Below are positions 43,547-51,643 of a stretch of 64,000 nt of DNA, piece by piece; within the stretch, counting starts at the first letter, position 1, and the number at the start of each line of letters is the position of its first letter. The stretch covers positions 62,001 through 126,000 of the forward strand of contig JADJYW010000016.1 of assembly GCA_016719605.1 (NCBI GenBank). The letters run 5' to 3'. Made by a program: the position numbers and the translations under genes. The notes under the pieces were generated by a model that was not told the DNA's origin, made no database searches, and was given only the letters and a program-made list of their open reading frames with translations. Source of the stretch: Lewinellaceae bacterium (GTDB taxonomy: Bacteria > Bacteroidota > Bacteroidia > Chitinophagales > Saprospiraceae).

Positions 43547-44776
43547 CTAAATCAAATCGCGCAACAGAAACTCCTTCCTGATTTTTTCTTCCCCGCGCCT
43601 GATGGTCAGGCGAATTTTTTTGCCCGGTTTTTTTTGGAACAGGCGCTGGAGATCATTCAGGCTGTAGAAACTGGCGGGCGAGTTGCCAACCCGGATAATC
43701 TGATCGTCGCGGCGGATATCAGCCTCGGCGGCGGGCGAGTTTGGCAAGACATTCTGCACAATAAACATGTTGTACCTGGCTCCGGAAGCCACCACACTCA
43801 GACCACTCCGGTCGTACACAAAAATTTCCCGATACGATCTTGCTGGCTTCAGCCATATCTGTTCATTCTGGTAGTCCAGGATAACCTGAAACCGGTTGAG
43901 CAGGGCATTGCCGATCAAGCCGTTGCGCCGGTTGAGGTAGTCCCGGTTTACGGTGGTGTCCAGTTCCTGAAAGTAGGTGACCACGCCCGATTGACTGAAT
44001 TTCCCCATTGCCACCTGATGCACCCGCCCGGTAAAGCCTTCGAGGTACCCGCCCAGCCCCATACCGATATTGCTGGGCAAGGCATTTTGGGGCGGATGTA
44101 CAAGCGGGTGCGTGTTGTTGAAGAGCAACAACGGCAGGCCGGCGCCGGTGTCGAGCAGCAGTTTGACCGGGGCCACCGAGTCGGGCAATACCTGAATCGT
44201 GGTGCTCAGGTACATCTTGCCTCGAAAAATTTCGATCGGAATCGGTACAAAGTCTTTTTCCCGCAGTTTGAACGTTTCGCGGTCGTACAGTGTCAGGGTG
44301 CGGCGGTCGTAGTTGATTTTTACGATGTAGCGGGAAAAGATCATGCCCGACAAAATCCCGTGTACGTTCACGCCGGCATATTCTTCAAAGCGGAAATAGT
44401 CGTCCTGCAGGACGAGAATATCCTCCGAAGGCGCGTACACTTTTTCCGGGATATCGAGCCGAATCCGCCGGGCGAGGTAAGCCACGAGTGGTGTTTTCAG
44501 GTCGGAACCGAGTACGCGGAATTCGCGCTCGTACTGGATTCGCAGCAGGTCGCTGATCTCGCGTTTGGTCAGGATGGTATGCTCGGCGCCGGTATCGTAA
44601 ATAAATTTTAGCGGCAGGTACCCGCCGAAATTGATCGTCAGGATGATGAAATTGTTGGTGTACTCAAACGGTATTTCCACTTGCTTGCGCCCGGCCAGGG
44701 TGATGAAGCCGGGCTGGGCGGCGGCGGGGCAAAACAGTGCAGTCAAATATCCCAACAAGAGTACGAATCGGAGCAT
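43547..44776 (-). CDS. Secreted aspartic (retropepsin-like) protease with two DTG motifs and a PDZ domain
   Basis: A 409-residue exported protein (signal LFCPAAAQ). Two aspartyl-protease half domains are visible in one chain: IYDTGAEHTIL with Asp61 and LLDTGAGLPLL with Asp209, so both catalytic aspartates of a pseudo-dimer are present. A PDZ domain covers about residues 325-400 (VVASGARYNMFIVQNVLPNSP then DDQIIRVGNSPAS). This architecture occurs in Bacteroidota proteins of unknown substrate. It follows a PhyH-type oxygenase gene by 12 bases on the same strand, so the two are probably co-transcribed. Confidence 0.82.
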   Translation of the reverse strand: MLRFVLLLGYLTALFCPAAAQPGFITLAGRKQVEIPFEYTNNFIILTINFGGYLPLKFIYDTGAEHTILTKREISDLLRIQYEREFRVLGSDLKTPLVAYLARRIRLDIPEKVYAPSEDILVLQDDYFRFEEYAGVNVHGILSGMIFSRYIVKINYDRRTLTLYDRETFKLREKDFVPIPIEIFRGKMYLSTTIQVLPDSVAPVKLLLDTGAGLPLLLFNNTHPLVHPPQNALPSNIGMGLGGYLEGFTGRVHQVAMGKFSQSGVVTYFQELDTTVNRDYLNRRNGLIGNALLNRFQVILDYQNEQIWLKPARSYREIFVYDRSGLSVVASGARYNMFIVQNVLPNSPAAEADIRRDDQIIRVGNSPASFYSLNDLQRLFQKKPGKKIRLTIRRGEEKIRKEFLLRDLI

Positions 44777-44788
44777 GCGCGATGCGGG

Positions 44789-45763
44789 CTAAAATTTGAT
44801 GATCGCCGGGCGTTGCGACATTTCGTGGTAACACAGTACGCCTTCGGCAAAATAGTGACAAACAATGCTGCGCCGGGTGGCGCCGGGGCGCTCAATGGCG
44901 CTGCCACCGTGCAAGAGGTTGGCGTGCCAGATCAACACGTCGCCGCGTTTGGCCAGCAATACCGATTTTTTCAGGCCATGCTGTCGGATTATCGCTTCTA
45001 TTTTGTCCTCGTAGCGGCGGTTGCTGTTGCTGCCGATGGTGAAACGGGTGTTTCCCGACGCGTAATCCGGCGCCATTATGTAGGGCAACCGGTGGCTACC
45101 GGGGTAGTAAAACAGCGGACCGCCGTCCGCCGTACAATCTTCCAGCGCCGTCCAGGTGGCAAGGAGGTAACCCGGTGGCTCCGTGGTCATGTGGATAGAA
45201 TCCGAGTGGGCGCGTTGCTCGCTGCCCTGCACGAAACTGAGTGACTGGAACGGGATGACCGGCTTGCCCAGCAGGAAGGACAACAGGCGGAGCATCTTCG
45301 GGTTTCGGAAAAAGTAATCGTTGGCTAACCCGCTCTGTTCGTGCAAGTTGAAAATTTTTCGGCCGGTGTAGTTGAATCCGGCCTTGCCGGCGCCCAGCAG
45401 CCGGTCCACCTCGGCATTCAGGGCCGCCGTGTCGGATGTGGCGTAAAAACCCTCCAGAATCAGGTATCCGTCCTGCACAAACTGCCGCACCTTGGCCTGC
45501 ATGCCGGCATCCATGGCCGCGAATTCCGCGTCTTGCTCCAGGTGTTCGAGGGCATCAGGCCGGTCGAGCCAGGGAATGTCCGGGCTGTGCTGCGGGAAAT
45601 CGGCGCTGCCGAGGGGAGCAACGACGCTTCTGCGCAGGCCCAATTGGCGGTACAAGTCTCTGTTCCGCCGCAGGTATTTGAAATTCAGGATATTGTTCAG
45701 GACGTACACCGCCTTGAGGCTGCGCAGGAAACCGGTGTATTTTTGGAAAAACCGCTGAAGCAT
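44789..45763 (-). CDS. Phytanoyl-CoA dioxygenase (PhyH)-family oxygenase
   Basis: A 324-residue cytoplasmic Fe(II)/2-oxoglutarate oxygenase. The facial triad is visible: His186 and Asp188 in AHSDSIHM, and His285 in LLHGGSAIE, with Arg298 (TRRSIVCHY) as the likely 2-oxoglutarate anchor. PhyH-family members hydroxylate diverse small molecules and lipids; the substrate here is unknown. It is first in a two-gene unit with a secreted aspartic protease. Upstream lies a 30-bp perfect inverted repeat, then a response regulator gene. Confidence 0.85.
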   Translation of the reverse strand: MLQRFFQKYTGFLRSLKAVYVLNNILNFKYLRRNRDLYRQLGLRRSVVAPLGSADFPQHSPDIPWLDRPDALEHLEQDAEFAAMDAGMQAKVRQFVQDGYLILEGFYATSDTAALNAEVDRLLGAGKAGFNYTGRKIFNLHEQSGLANDYFFRNPKMLRLLSFLLGKPVIPFQSLSFVQGSEQRAHSDSIHMTTEPPGYLLATWTALEDCTADGGPLFYYPGSHRLPYIMAPDYASGNTRFTIGSNSNRRYEDKIEAIIRQHGLKKSVLLAKRGDVLIWHANLLHGGSAIERPGATRRSIVCHYFAEGVLCYHEMSQRPAIIKF

Positions 45764-45769
45764 GGAGCG

Positions 45770-45840
45770 AAAATCAAAATGTAAAAGCCAAAATGTAAAA
45801 GTAGCACGCCTTTACATTTTGGCTTTTACATTTTGATTTT
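45770..45840. repeat. 30-bp perfect inverted repeat of CAAAATGTAAAAG words
   Basis: Arms 45770-45799 and 45811-45840 are exact reverse complements around an 11-base loop. Each arm is itself two tandem copies of a ~14-base word. It sits between the response-regulator stop codon (45840) and the PhyH start (45763), a co-directional junction, like the other word hairpins. Confidence 0.88.
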
Positions 45841-46565
45841 TAAACCATGTCCCGTACGAGCAGCTGGAACCCGTTGCCGTGGATGTTGACAATCTCGATA
45901 CCCGGGTCTTTCGCGAGGTACTTGCGTAATTTGGTCACAAATACGTCCATCGAACGGGCGGTAAAGTAGTTGTCTTCGTGCCAGATTTTGACGAGCGCCT
46001 CCGAGCGCGGCGTGACGTCGTTGATGTATTTGCAAAACATCCGCAGCAGTTCAGCCTCTTTAGGGCTGAGTTTCCACTGGTTCTCTTCGCCTGGCAGCGC
46101 TTCGGTGAGCGTGAGGATACGGAGCGGATAGTTGAAGTGGTATTTTCCGATCACGAATTCACGCTGCTCGTCGCGCGGGTCGGCAGCTTTGTTCACGCGC
46201 TTGAGCACGGCCTGGATGCGCAGCAACAGTTCTTCCGAGTTAAACGGTTTGGCGATATAGTCATCGGCGCCGATTTTGAAGCCTTGCAGTATATCGTCTT
46301 TCATCGTTTTGGCCGTCAGAAAAATGATCGGCACATCGCGATCGCGCTCGCGAATTTCCTTGGCCAGGGCGAAGCCGTCTTTGCGCGGCATCATCACATC
46401 CAGAATACACAGGTCGTACTGGCCTTTTTTAAAGGCTTCGTAGCCCAGTACGCCATCGGTAGCCAAATTCACGGCGTAGTCGTGCATTTCCAGATACGAA
46501 CGGAGTACGTCACCGAAGTTTTGGTCGTCTTCTACCAGCAGGATTTTATAGTTCGCATTTGCCAT
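45840..46565 (-). CDS. OmpR/PhoB-type response regulator (RprY-like)
   Basis: A 241-residue two-component regulator. The receiver domain has the acidic pair in LLVEDDQ, the phospho-acceptor Asp56 in LCILDVMMPRKDG, and Lys106 in YIAKPF. A winged-helix DNA-binding domain follows (about 140-240: LSPKEAELLRMFCKY, RSMDVFVTKLRKYL, HGNGFQLLV). The sequence resembles RprY-type regulators of Bacteroidota. No histidine kinase gene is adjacent, so it is an orphan in this window. Confidence 0.93.
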   Translation of the reverse strand: MANANYKILLVEDDQNFGDVLRSYLEMHDYAVNLATDGVLGYEAFKKGQYDLCILDVMMPRKDGFALAKEIRERDRDVPIIFLTAKTMKDDILQGFKIGADDYIAKPFNSEELLLRIQAVLKRVNKAADPRDEQREFVIGKYHFNYPLRILTLTEALPGEENQWKLSPKEAELLRMFCKYINDVTPRSEALVKIWHEDNYFTARSMDVFVTKLRKYLAKDPGIEIVNIHGNGFQLLVRDMV

Positions 46566-47051
46566 AATAAAACCGGTTTGAAATAGTAGTTGTGTGAAAA
46601 AATAGGGTAAATGCGTGGATTAAAACGGATTCATTTTCAAATTTGATTGGATGCAACACGGCTCAAAACCGCCGCAATGCCGCATATAACGCATACCACC
46701 CGAACACAGTATCCCGTCCCGTCCCGGCTCGGAAAATTTGTTAAAATTGTAAGGTGTACTCGGTCAGGACACAAAACCAAACCCCTGTTAATTAAGCGCC
46801 TTCGCCAGCCAGGTAACCGCACCGGTCTATAATTTTTTCCGTGCGTGCAGCAGTGCACGCAACTTCGGATCACGGAATCTGTCCTTGGCCACTATCGTTA
46901 AGGGCGCGTTAATCTCACCCCAATGCCCGCATTTGATTTGAAAGTACGAATCTCTTCGTAATACTTTTGGCCGTGCAAGTTCCTTTTTTTAAACGAAATC
47001 CCTTGTCTGTTCCGCCAGGTGCGGGCAGGGAATGCTAACAAACTTTTTGCT
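46566..47051. other. 486-base gap: promoter only
   Basis: This space between the divergent response regulator and PDZ genes contains no coding frame that I can support. The one recognisable feature is the promoter at 46937-46969. The remainder is unstructured at the level I can read. Confidence 0.5.
46937..46969 (+). promoter_or_regulatory. Promoter of the PDZ/T9SS protein gene
   Basis: TTTG (46937-46940), a 21-base spacer and TACTTTTG (46962-46969) match both elements of the Bacteroidota promoter. The predicted start lies about 75 bases before the ATG at 47052. Confidence 0.65.
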
Positions 47052-48467
47052 ATGAAAACAGTCCACCACCTCCTTACCGGAATCCTGCTCTTCCTCGCTT
47101 GCTGCACCACTTCCGCTTTTGCTCAATCCTCCGTACCCTCGGAGGGGGAAACAAAAGTGATCATCACCAAACGCACCATTGATGCCGACGGCACCGAAAT
47201 CACCGAAACTATAGTCAAAAAAGGTAAGGCCGCCGAAAACTTCGATGTGAATCGGTACTTACGGGAAAACCGCGCCGAAAATGTTGAACTGGATGTACGG
47301 GTGCAGGGTTCCGAGGAAGGCGACTCGGTCATTCGGATCAACAGTTCCATAGATATTGACCTCGACGACCTGCTGGAGCGCAATTTGTCGGGTTTGGCCG
47401 AACTGAACGTGAAACCCAAACGCGGGTTCCTCGGCGTAACGCCTAAGGAAGATGCAAAACATACATCCGACGGTGTAGTTGTGGGCATCGTGGAAAACTC
47501 GGCCGCAGAAAAAGCCGGTTTGCGCGATGGCGATATACTAACCCGGCTGAATGATTCCGGGGTACGGGTTTGGGAGGATATTTCCGACTTCATGGCCGAC
47601 ACCAAACCGGAACAGCAAGTGCGCGTCACTTACCTGCGCGACGGCAAAAAAAATACCGCAGACCTTGTGCTTGGCACACAGAAAACTGCTGCCTGGGACT
47701 TTAAATTCGAACCCCAGGACTTGAAAGTGGCCGTTGACACCCGCGAAAAGGCCGCTTGCCTCGGTGTGTACTCCGATGCATCCGGTACCGGCGACAAGCA
47801 AGGCGCCTGTATCTCCGACTTCACCCGGGAATCGGCTGCCCGCGAAGCGGACATGATCGCCGGCGATGTCATTACTGCCGTGAACGGTGTGCGCGTCCAG
47901 GGGCATAGCGCGCTGTGGGATGAAATTGCGAGGTACCAGCCCGGAGACAAAATCGTGGTGGATTTCCTGCGCGACGATCAGTCCCGCCAAGTCGAGGCAT
48001 CCCTCAAAGCCTGCCAGGACAATTCCAACAAGGTGATTCTGAACAAGACGGACAAAGATGGCGCCGATGCCCAGCGCGAGTTTTTCCTCGGAAACTGGGT
48101 CGAAAAGGACGAGCAGAGCCTGCGCGAACGCCAGGTCATCACCATCCGCCGCAGTACCGAAGGCGATGCCCCCCAGGTAGTGCCTGTCCCGGAAACAACA
48201 CCCGACCGCGCCCTCCAACTGGAAGGCTTCCGGGCCTACCCGAACCCGACGGTCGGACAATTGACAGTAGAGTTTCGCACCGAACCACTGCCGACGGTCG
48301 TATCGCTGCTCGATATGTCGGGAAGACAGTTGTTCCGGGAAGAACTCAATGCGTTCGGCGGCGACTACCTCCAGCGGTTCGATCTCTCGGAATTTGCCAA
48401 AGGCACAGTGATCATCCATGTGCTACAGGGCGACAAGGTGTTTACCGAAAAAATTATCCTGAAATAA
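47052..48467 (+). CDS. Secreted protein with two PDZ domains and a type IX secretion sorting tail
   Basis: A 471-residue protein with a signal peptide (TTSAFAQ). Two PDZ domains are seen at about residues 125-205 (RGFLGVTPKEDAKHTSDGVV) and 230-310 (AACLGVYSDASG, MIAGDVITAVNGVRVQGHSA). The last ~75 residues are a T9SS type A sorting domain: LEGFRAYPNPTVGQLTVEF, then LLDMSGRQLF, and the end VFTEKIILK. Such tails direct secretion through PorQ/PorU-type machinery, and porQ lies 1 kb downstream. No protease domain is present, so it may be a binding or scaffold protein. Confidence 0.85.
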   Translation: MKTVHHLLTGILLFLACCTTSAFAQSSVPSEGETKVIITKRTIDADGTEITETIVKKGKAAENFDVNRYLRENRAENVELDVRVQGSEEGDSVIRINSSIDIDLDDLLERNLSGLAELNVKPKRGFLGVTPKEDAKHTSDGVVVGIVENSAAEKAGLRDGDILTRLNDSGVRVWEDISDFMADTKPEQQVRVTYLRDGKKNTADLVLGTQKTAAWDFKFEPQDLKVAVDTREKAACLGVYSDASGTGDKQGACISDFTRESAAREADMIAGDVITAVNGVRVQGHSALWDEIARYQPGDKIVVDFLRDDQSRQVEASLKACQDNSNKVILNKTDKDGADAQREFFLGNWVEKDEQSLRERQVITIRRSTEGDAPQVVPVPETTPDRALQLEGFRAYPNPTVGQLTVEFRTEPLPTVVSLLDMSGRQLFREELNAFGGDYLQRFDLSEFAKGTVIIHVLQGDKVFTEKIILK

Positions 48468-48541
48468 AGGATGGCTGTTTTGCCGCTAGCACAACGCCCT
48501 CTCGCCAACAGCAACAAACGGCTCCCAAATTTGCTTCCTTT

Positions 48542-48613
48542 TTCGCCCTGCTTGGTGTTTTCACCAAGCAGCCTCGCGTAGAACCGCTTGGTGAAAACAC
48601 CAAGCAGGGCGAA
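48542..48613. repeat. 28-bp perfect inverted repeat (CTTGGTGTTTTCACCAAG family)
   Basis: Arms 48542-48569 and 48586-48613 are exact reverse complements around a 16-base loop. The arms contain the self-complementary word CTTGGTGTTTTCACCAAG. A shorter, diverged relative in the opposite orientation is at 24775-24820; both loops share CTCGCGTAGA. Confidence 0.85.
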
Positions 48614-48664
48614 GGGATGACAAACACAGTATATGCACAGCCGAGGCTCGGCGGTACCGGCAAA

Positions 48665-48711
48665 AAAAGAACGAGGGGAGACGCGTCTATGCGTTTCCCC
48701 CTCGTTCTTTT
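48665..48711 (+). terminator. Long hairpin with U-rich end upstream of the MORN lipoprotein
   Basis: AAAAGAACGAGGGG pairs with CCCCTCGTTCTTTT across a loop that has its own ACGC/GCGT stem. It ends in a T-run and lies 22 bases before the next start codon. It may be the terminator of the PDZ gene (200 bases upstream) or a leader hairpin of the lipoprotein gene. Confidence 0.55.
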
Positions 48712-48732
48712 GCACACACAACAACCAGCAGC

Positions 48733-49323
48733 ATGAAACGCGCACCTGTATTGATCCTGTTCCTTGCCTTCGTCGCCTGCCAGGCCGACACAGAGATGGT
48801 GGAAATCAAAAATGAACACAACCAGACCGAACGTTTTGAACGCCGGAAAAAAGACTTTGCCAAACACGGCTCCTACCGGCGGCTGCACGAGCAGGGTTAC
48901 TTGCTGGAGGAAGCCTCCTACATCAATGATACCTTGCATGGTATCCGGAAATTCTATCAGCCTAATGGCCAACTGGAGCGCATCGAAACTTTTCAGCACG
49001 GACTACACCACGGCCCGGTCGTGTTGTACTACGAAAACGGCCAAAAACAACTGGAACAAACCTATCAATTCGGTGTGCTCGAGGGGGTCAGTACCAAGTG
49101 GTACCCCAATGGCGTCCTCCTGGAAAAAGTAACCCTGAGCAACAACGAAGAAAACGGCCCCTTCACCGAATGGTATGAAAACGGCAAAATCCGAGCCGAG
49201 GGCAACTACCTTGGCGGCGACAATGAACACGATACGCTAAAATTATACGATACCCTCGGGCAACTCGAACGCATGCTGATGTGCCAAAGGGGAGCCTGCC
49301 AAACCATTTGGAAAAAAGAGTAA
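48733..49323 (+). CDS. MORN-repeat (YwqK-like) lipoprotein
   Basis: A 196-residue lipoprotein (signal FLAFVACQAD). The body consists of MORN_2-type repeats with the pattern Y-x-x-N-G-x-x-x: FYQPNGQLERIE, YYENGQKQLEQT, WYPNGVLLEKV and WYENGKIRAEGNY. Proteins of this type are often labelled 'YwqK family antitoxin' by homology, but no toxin gene is adjacent, so that label should not be taken literally. Role unknown; probably a periplasmic-facing binding protein. Confidence 0.8.
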   Translation: MKRAPVLILFLAFVACQADTEMVEIKNEHNQTERFERRKKDFAKHGSYRRLHEQGYLLEEASYINDTLHGIRKFYQPNGQLERIETFQHGLHHGPVVLYYENGQKQLEQTYQFGVLEGVSTKWYPNGVLLEKVTLSNNEENGPFTEWYENGKIRAEGNYLGGDNEHDTLKLYDTLGQLERMLMCQRGACQTIWKKE

Positions 49324-49330
49324 CAGTTTA

Positions 49331-49410
49331 AAGTTTTGAGTTTTGAGTTTTGAGTTTTGAGTTGAATTTGCGCCGCGCCTGCCGGCCCGTTTTGTTTTGA
49401 GTTGAATTTG
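49331..49410. repeat. GTTTTGAG word repeat
   Basis: Four tandem AGTTTTGA words (about 49330-49362) end in GAGTTGAATTTG, and the same GTTTTGAGTTGAATTTG recurs at about 49394-49410. The same word is found inside the FadH-like gene near 55905-55940. It fills the gap between the MORN lipoprotein and porQ. Confidence 0.7.
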
Positions 49411-49421
49411 ATCTCAAGTTG

Positions 49422-50528
49422 ATGATTATGATTTTAGCCATACAAAAGTTCTTTGTGGCGGGTGCCATACCCGCCCGAACGCGCACCCGCATCCGGCACC
49501 TGCTCGTCCTTCTGCTCCCGCCTTTTTTCGCCATGGCACAGGTCACCGGCGGGCAGCACGTTTTCCAGTTTCTGACGCTGCCGCCCTCGGCACGCATTAC
49601 GGCGCTGGGCGGTATGCAGATCACGGTACAGGATGACGATGTGGCGCTCGCAGCCACGAACCCGGCCGCGCTCAACGCCTCGATGGACGGCCAACTGGTG
49701 TTCAATCACAACTTTTTTCTGTCAGACATCCAGCATGGCTATGCTGCTTATGCCGCCCACTTGCCGAAACTCGGTATCACGGTGCACGGCGGCTTGCAAT
49801 ACATGGGCTATGGCGATATGCCCATGACCGACGAGTTCGGCAATATGCTGGGCAAGGTGCGGGCTGCCGAAACGGCATTTGCCCTTGGCGCCGCCCGCCG
49901 GCTCAGCCCGCGCCTTTCGATGGGCCTGAACCTGCGGGTGGCCGTTTCAACACTAGACGTGTACCAGTCCACAGCCATAGCCGCCGATGCCGGATTTTTG
50001 TATGCCGACACCGCCCGGCTGTTTTCAGCGGCCATGGTGCTGCGCAACGCCGGCGCACAAATCGCGCGGTACAATGACTTGCGCGAAGACCTGCCCTTTG
50101 ACCTGCAAATCGGCGTGAGCAAGCGCCTGCGCTACCTGCCTTTCCGTCTCTCCGTTATCGCGCACAACCTGCATCAATGGGAAATTCGGCACGACGACCC
50201 GCGCCTGCGCACCAACCCGACTCTCCTGTTCGGCGGCGGGCAAGACGATGCCGGCGGAAACCCCGCGCTGGATAATTTTTTCCGGCACTTCGTCTTCAAC
50301 GGGGAGTTCCTGCTCGGGCGCAATGAAGCCTTCCGAATCCGGCTGGGCTACAATCACCTGCGCAAAAAAGAACTCACGGTACAGAATTACCGCAGTCTCG
50401 CCGGGTTCTCCGGCGGCGTGGGTATCAAAGTCAGCCGATTCCGTATTGACGTAGGCTACGCTTCCTACCACCTCGGCGGCGGAGTCGTCCATTTCGGAGT
50501 AGGCACCAACCTGAAAGAATTTTTCTAA
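49422..50528 (+). CDS. porQ: Type IX secretion system outer-membrane protein PorQ
   Basis: PorQ is a barrel protein of the PorV family, required with PorZ for attaching A-LPS-linked T9SS cargo at the cell surface. The ~368-residue protein has the family opening GGQHVFQFLTLPPSARITALGG after a signal peptide (PPFFAMAQ), the NPAALN motif, and the C-terminal GGGVVHFGVGTNLKEFF. The best start is uncertain: 49422 and 49428 are both ATG, and a later start near the signal peptide is possible. It agrees with the presence of a T9SS-tailed protein at 47052. Confidence 0.85.
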   Translation: MIMILAIQKFFVAGAIPARTRTRIRHLLVLLLPPFFAMAQVTGGQHVFQFLTLPPSARITALGGMQITVQDDDVALAATNPAALNASMDGQLVFNHNFFLSDIQHGYAAYAAHLPKLGITVHGGLQYMGYGDMPMTDEFGNMLGKVRAAETAFALGAARRLSPRLSMGLNLRVAVSTLDVYQSTAIAADAGFLYADTARLFSAAMVLRNAGAQIARYNDLREDLPFDLQIGVSKRLRYLPFRLSVIAHNLHQWEIRHDDPRLRTNPTLLFGGGQDDAGGNPALDNFFRHFVFNGEFLLGRNEAFRIRLGYNHLRKKELTVQNYRSLAGFSGGVGIKVSRFRIDVGYASYHLGGGVVHFGVGTNLKEFF

Positions 50529-50535
50529 GAAGCTA

Positions 50536-51597
50536 TTACCGTACCCGGCTAAAACCCAGGGCTTTGAGTATCCAGTCGGGCAGTGGTTTGGCAGGATCGG
50601 GTCGGCGGTTTAGGTGCAGGTACCACTTGAGTTTTTTCAGAATCGGCATTTTGTGCGTTTCCACAAACTCAATGAGCGTACCGTCGGGGTCCTCAAGGTA
50701 GGCAAAGTGCCCTGCCGCCTCGCCCATGTCAAAACTGCCGCTGGAGTCTACAGTAAATAAATGCCCTTTGGAGGCAAAAAGCTCCTTCAGCCGGGCCATG
50801 CCGGTGACATCGAAACACAGGTGGATAAAACCCAGATCACCCCAGTAGCGATCCCGGTAGATGTGTTTGGGCGTATGCCCGGCATCCATGTTTTGCACCA
50901 GCTCGATCTCCGAGTCGCCCAACAGGCGGCTAAAAGGCCCCTGGCGTTTGGCACGGTGCCCGAGCAGTACGCGGCGATAGGTGCCGGTAGCGCCATCCAC
51001 GCCCTGCCAGTCGGCAAATTGTCCGGTTTGATCGTACCCGATCCAGTCGTACCCGAGTATTTCCCGGTAAAAGGCCAACGAACGCTCCATATCGGACACC
51101 CCGATGAGGCAGCCCAGCATGCCGCCCGTGTGGTTGGGCCGGCTGCGGGAAAACCACTCATTGCCGGCAACGACTTCGAAGGGATTGCCCCAGGGGTCTT
51201 TGACAAAAAAATGCTCCAGCCCGTCCGGCCGCGCGGAAGGCTCCGTCAGGATATTGGCGCCGCGCCCTTGGAGTTCGTAAAAACAGGCTTGCACATTCTT
51301 GCATTTGATCTTGGCGGCAAAAATCCCCAAATCGCCCAATTCGGTACTATCCGCAGGGGGCACAGGGGTTCGATTGGTGTATTGCCAGATTTCCACACCC
51401 CCGCCTCCTTGCAGGTTGAGGGCCAAAATAGCGTGCCGGTCTTGCGGTTTTCCGCCTGTGTAAGGCAGCATCAATCCCGCCGTAGCAGCCTCCTCAAAAA
51501 CGGGCACGTCCATGCCGAAATGTTTGCAATACCAGGCAAATGCCTCGTGGACGTTGGAAACGCCAATACCAATTTGTTGAATTCCAGATATAAACAT
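50536..51597 (-). CDS. VOC-family (glyoxalase-like) protein with two domains
   Basis: A 353-residue protein made of two vicinal-oxygen-chelate modules: IQQIGIGVSNVHEAFAWYCKHFG at the start, a second at about residue 170 (GCLIGVSDMERSLAFYREILGYDWIG), and the metal-binding-like ends FFVKDPWGNPFEVV and AYLEDPDGTLIEFVE. Such proteins include dioxygenases and isomerases; the substrate cannot be told. The ATG at 51597 is favoured because it gives the VOC N-terminus at once. Divergent from aroE with only 46 bases between them. Confidence 0.83.
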   Translation of the reverse strand: MFISGIQQIGIGVSNVHEAFAWYCKHFGMDVPVFEEAATAGLMLPYTGGKPQDRHAILALNLQGGGGVEIWQYTNRTPVPPADSTELGDLGIFAAKIKCKNVQACFYELQGRGANILTEPSARPDGLEHFFVKDPWGNPFEVVAGNEWFSRSRPNHTGGMLGCLIGVSDMERSLAFYREILGYDWIGYDQTGQFADWQGVDGATGTYRRVLLGHRAKRQGPFSRLLGDSEIELVQNMDAGHTPKHIYRDRYWGDLGFIHLCFDVTGMARLKELFASKGHLFTVDSSGSFDMGEAAGHFAYLEDPDGTLIEFVETHKMPILKKLKWYLHLNRRPDPAKPLPDWILKALGFSRVR

Positions 51598-51604
51598 AGG
51601 GGCG

Positions 51605-51636
51605 CGAAGGTAGACAAGTTTTAGAAAGTACCTTTG
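51605..51636. promoter_or_regulatory. Divergent near-leaderless promoters of aroE and VOC gene
   Basis: TACCTTTG (51629-51636, plus) ends seven bases before the aroE ATG. TACCTTCG (minus, 51605-51612) lies eight bases before the VOC start. With transcription starting about seven bases after the -7 box, both messages would be almost leaderless. Confidence 0.5.
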
Positions 51637-51643
51637 AGCCACA

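Noticed and set aside
48733..49323. Toxin-antitoxin system (YwqK-like 'antitoxin')
   Set aside because: The label rests on family naming only; there is no adjacent toxin and the protein is a lipoprotein with MORN repeats.
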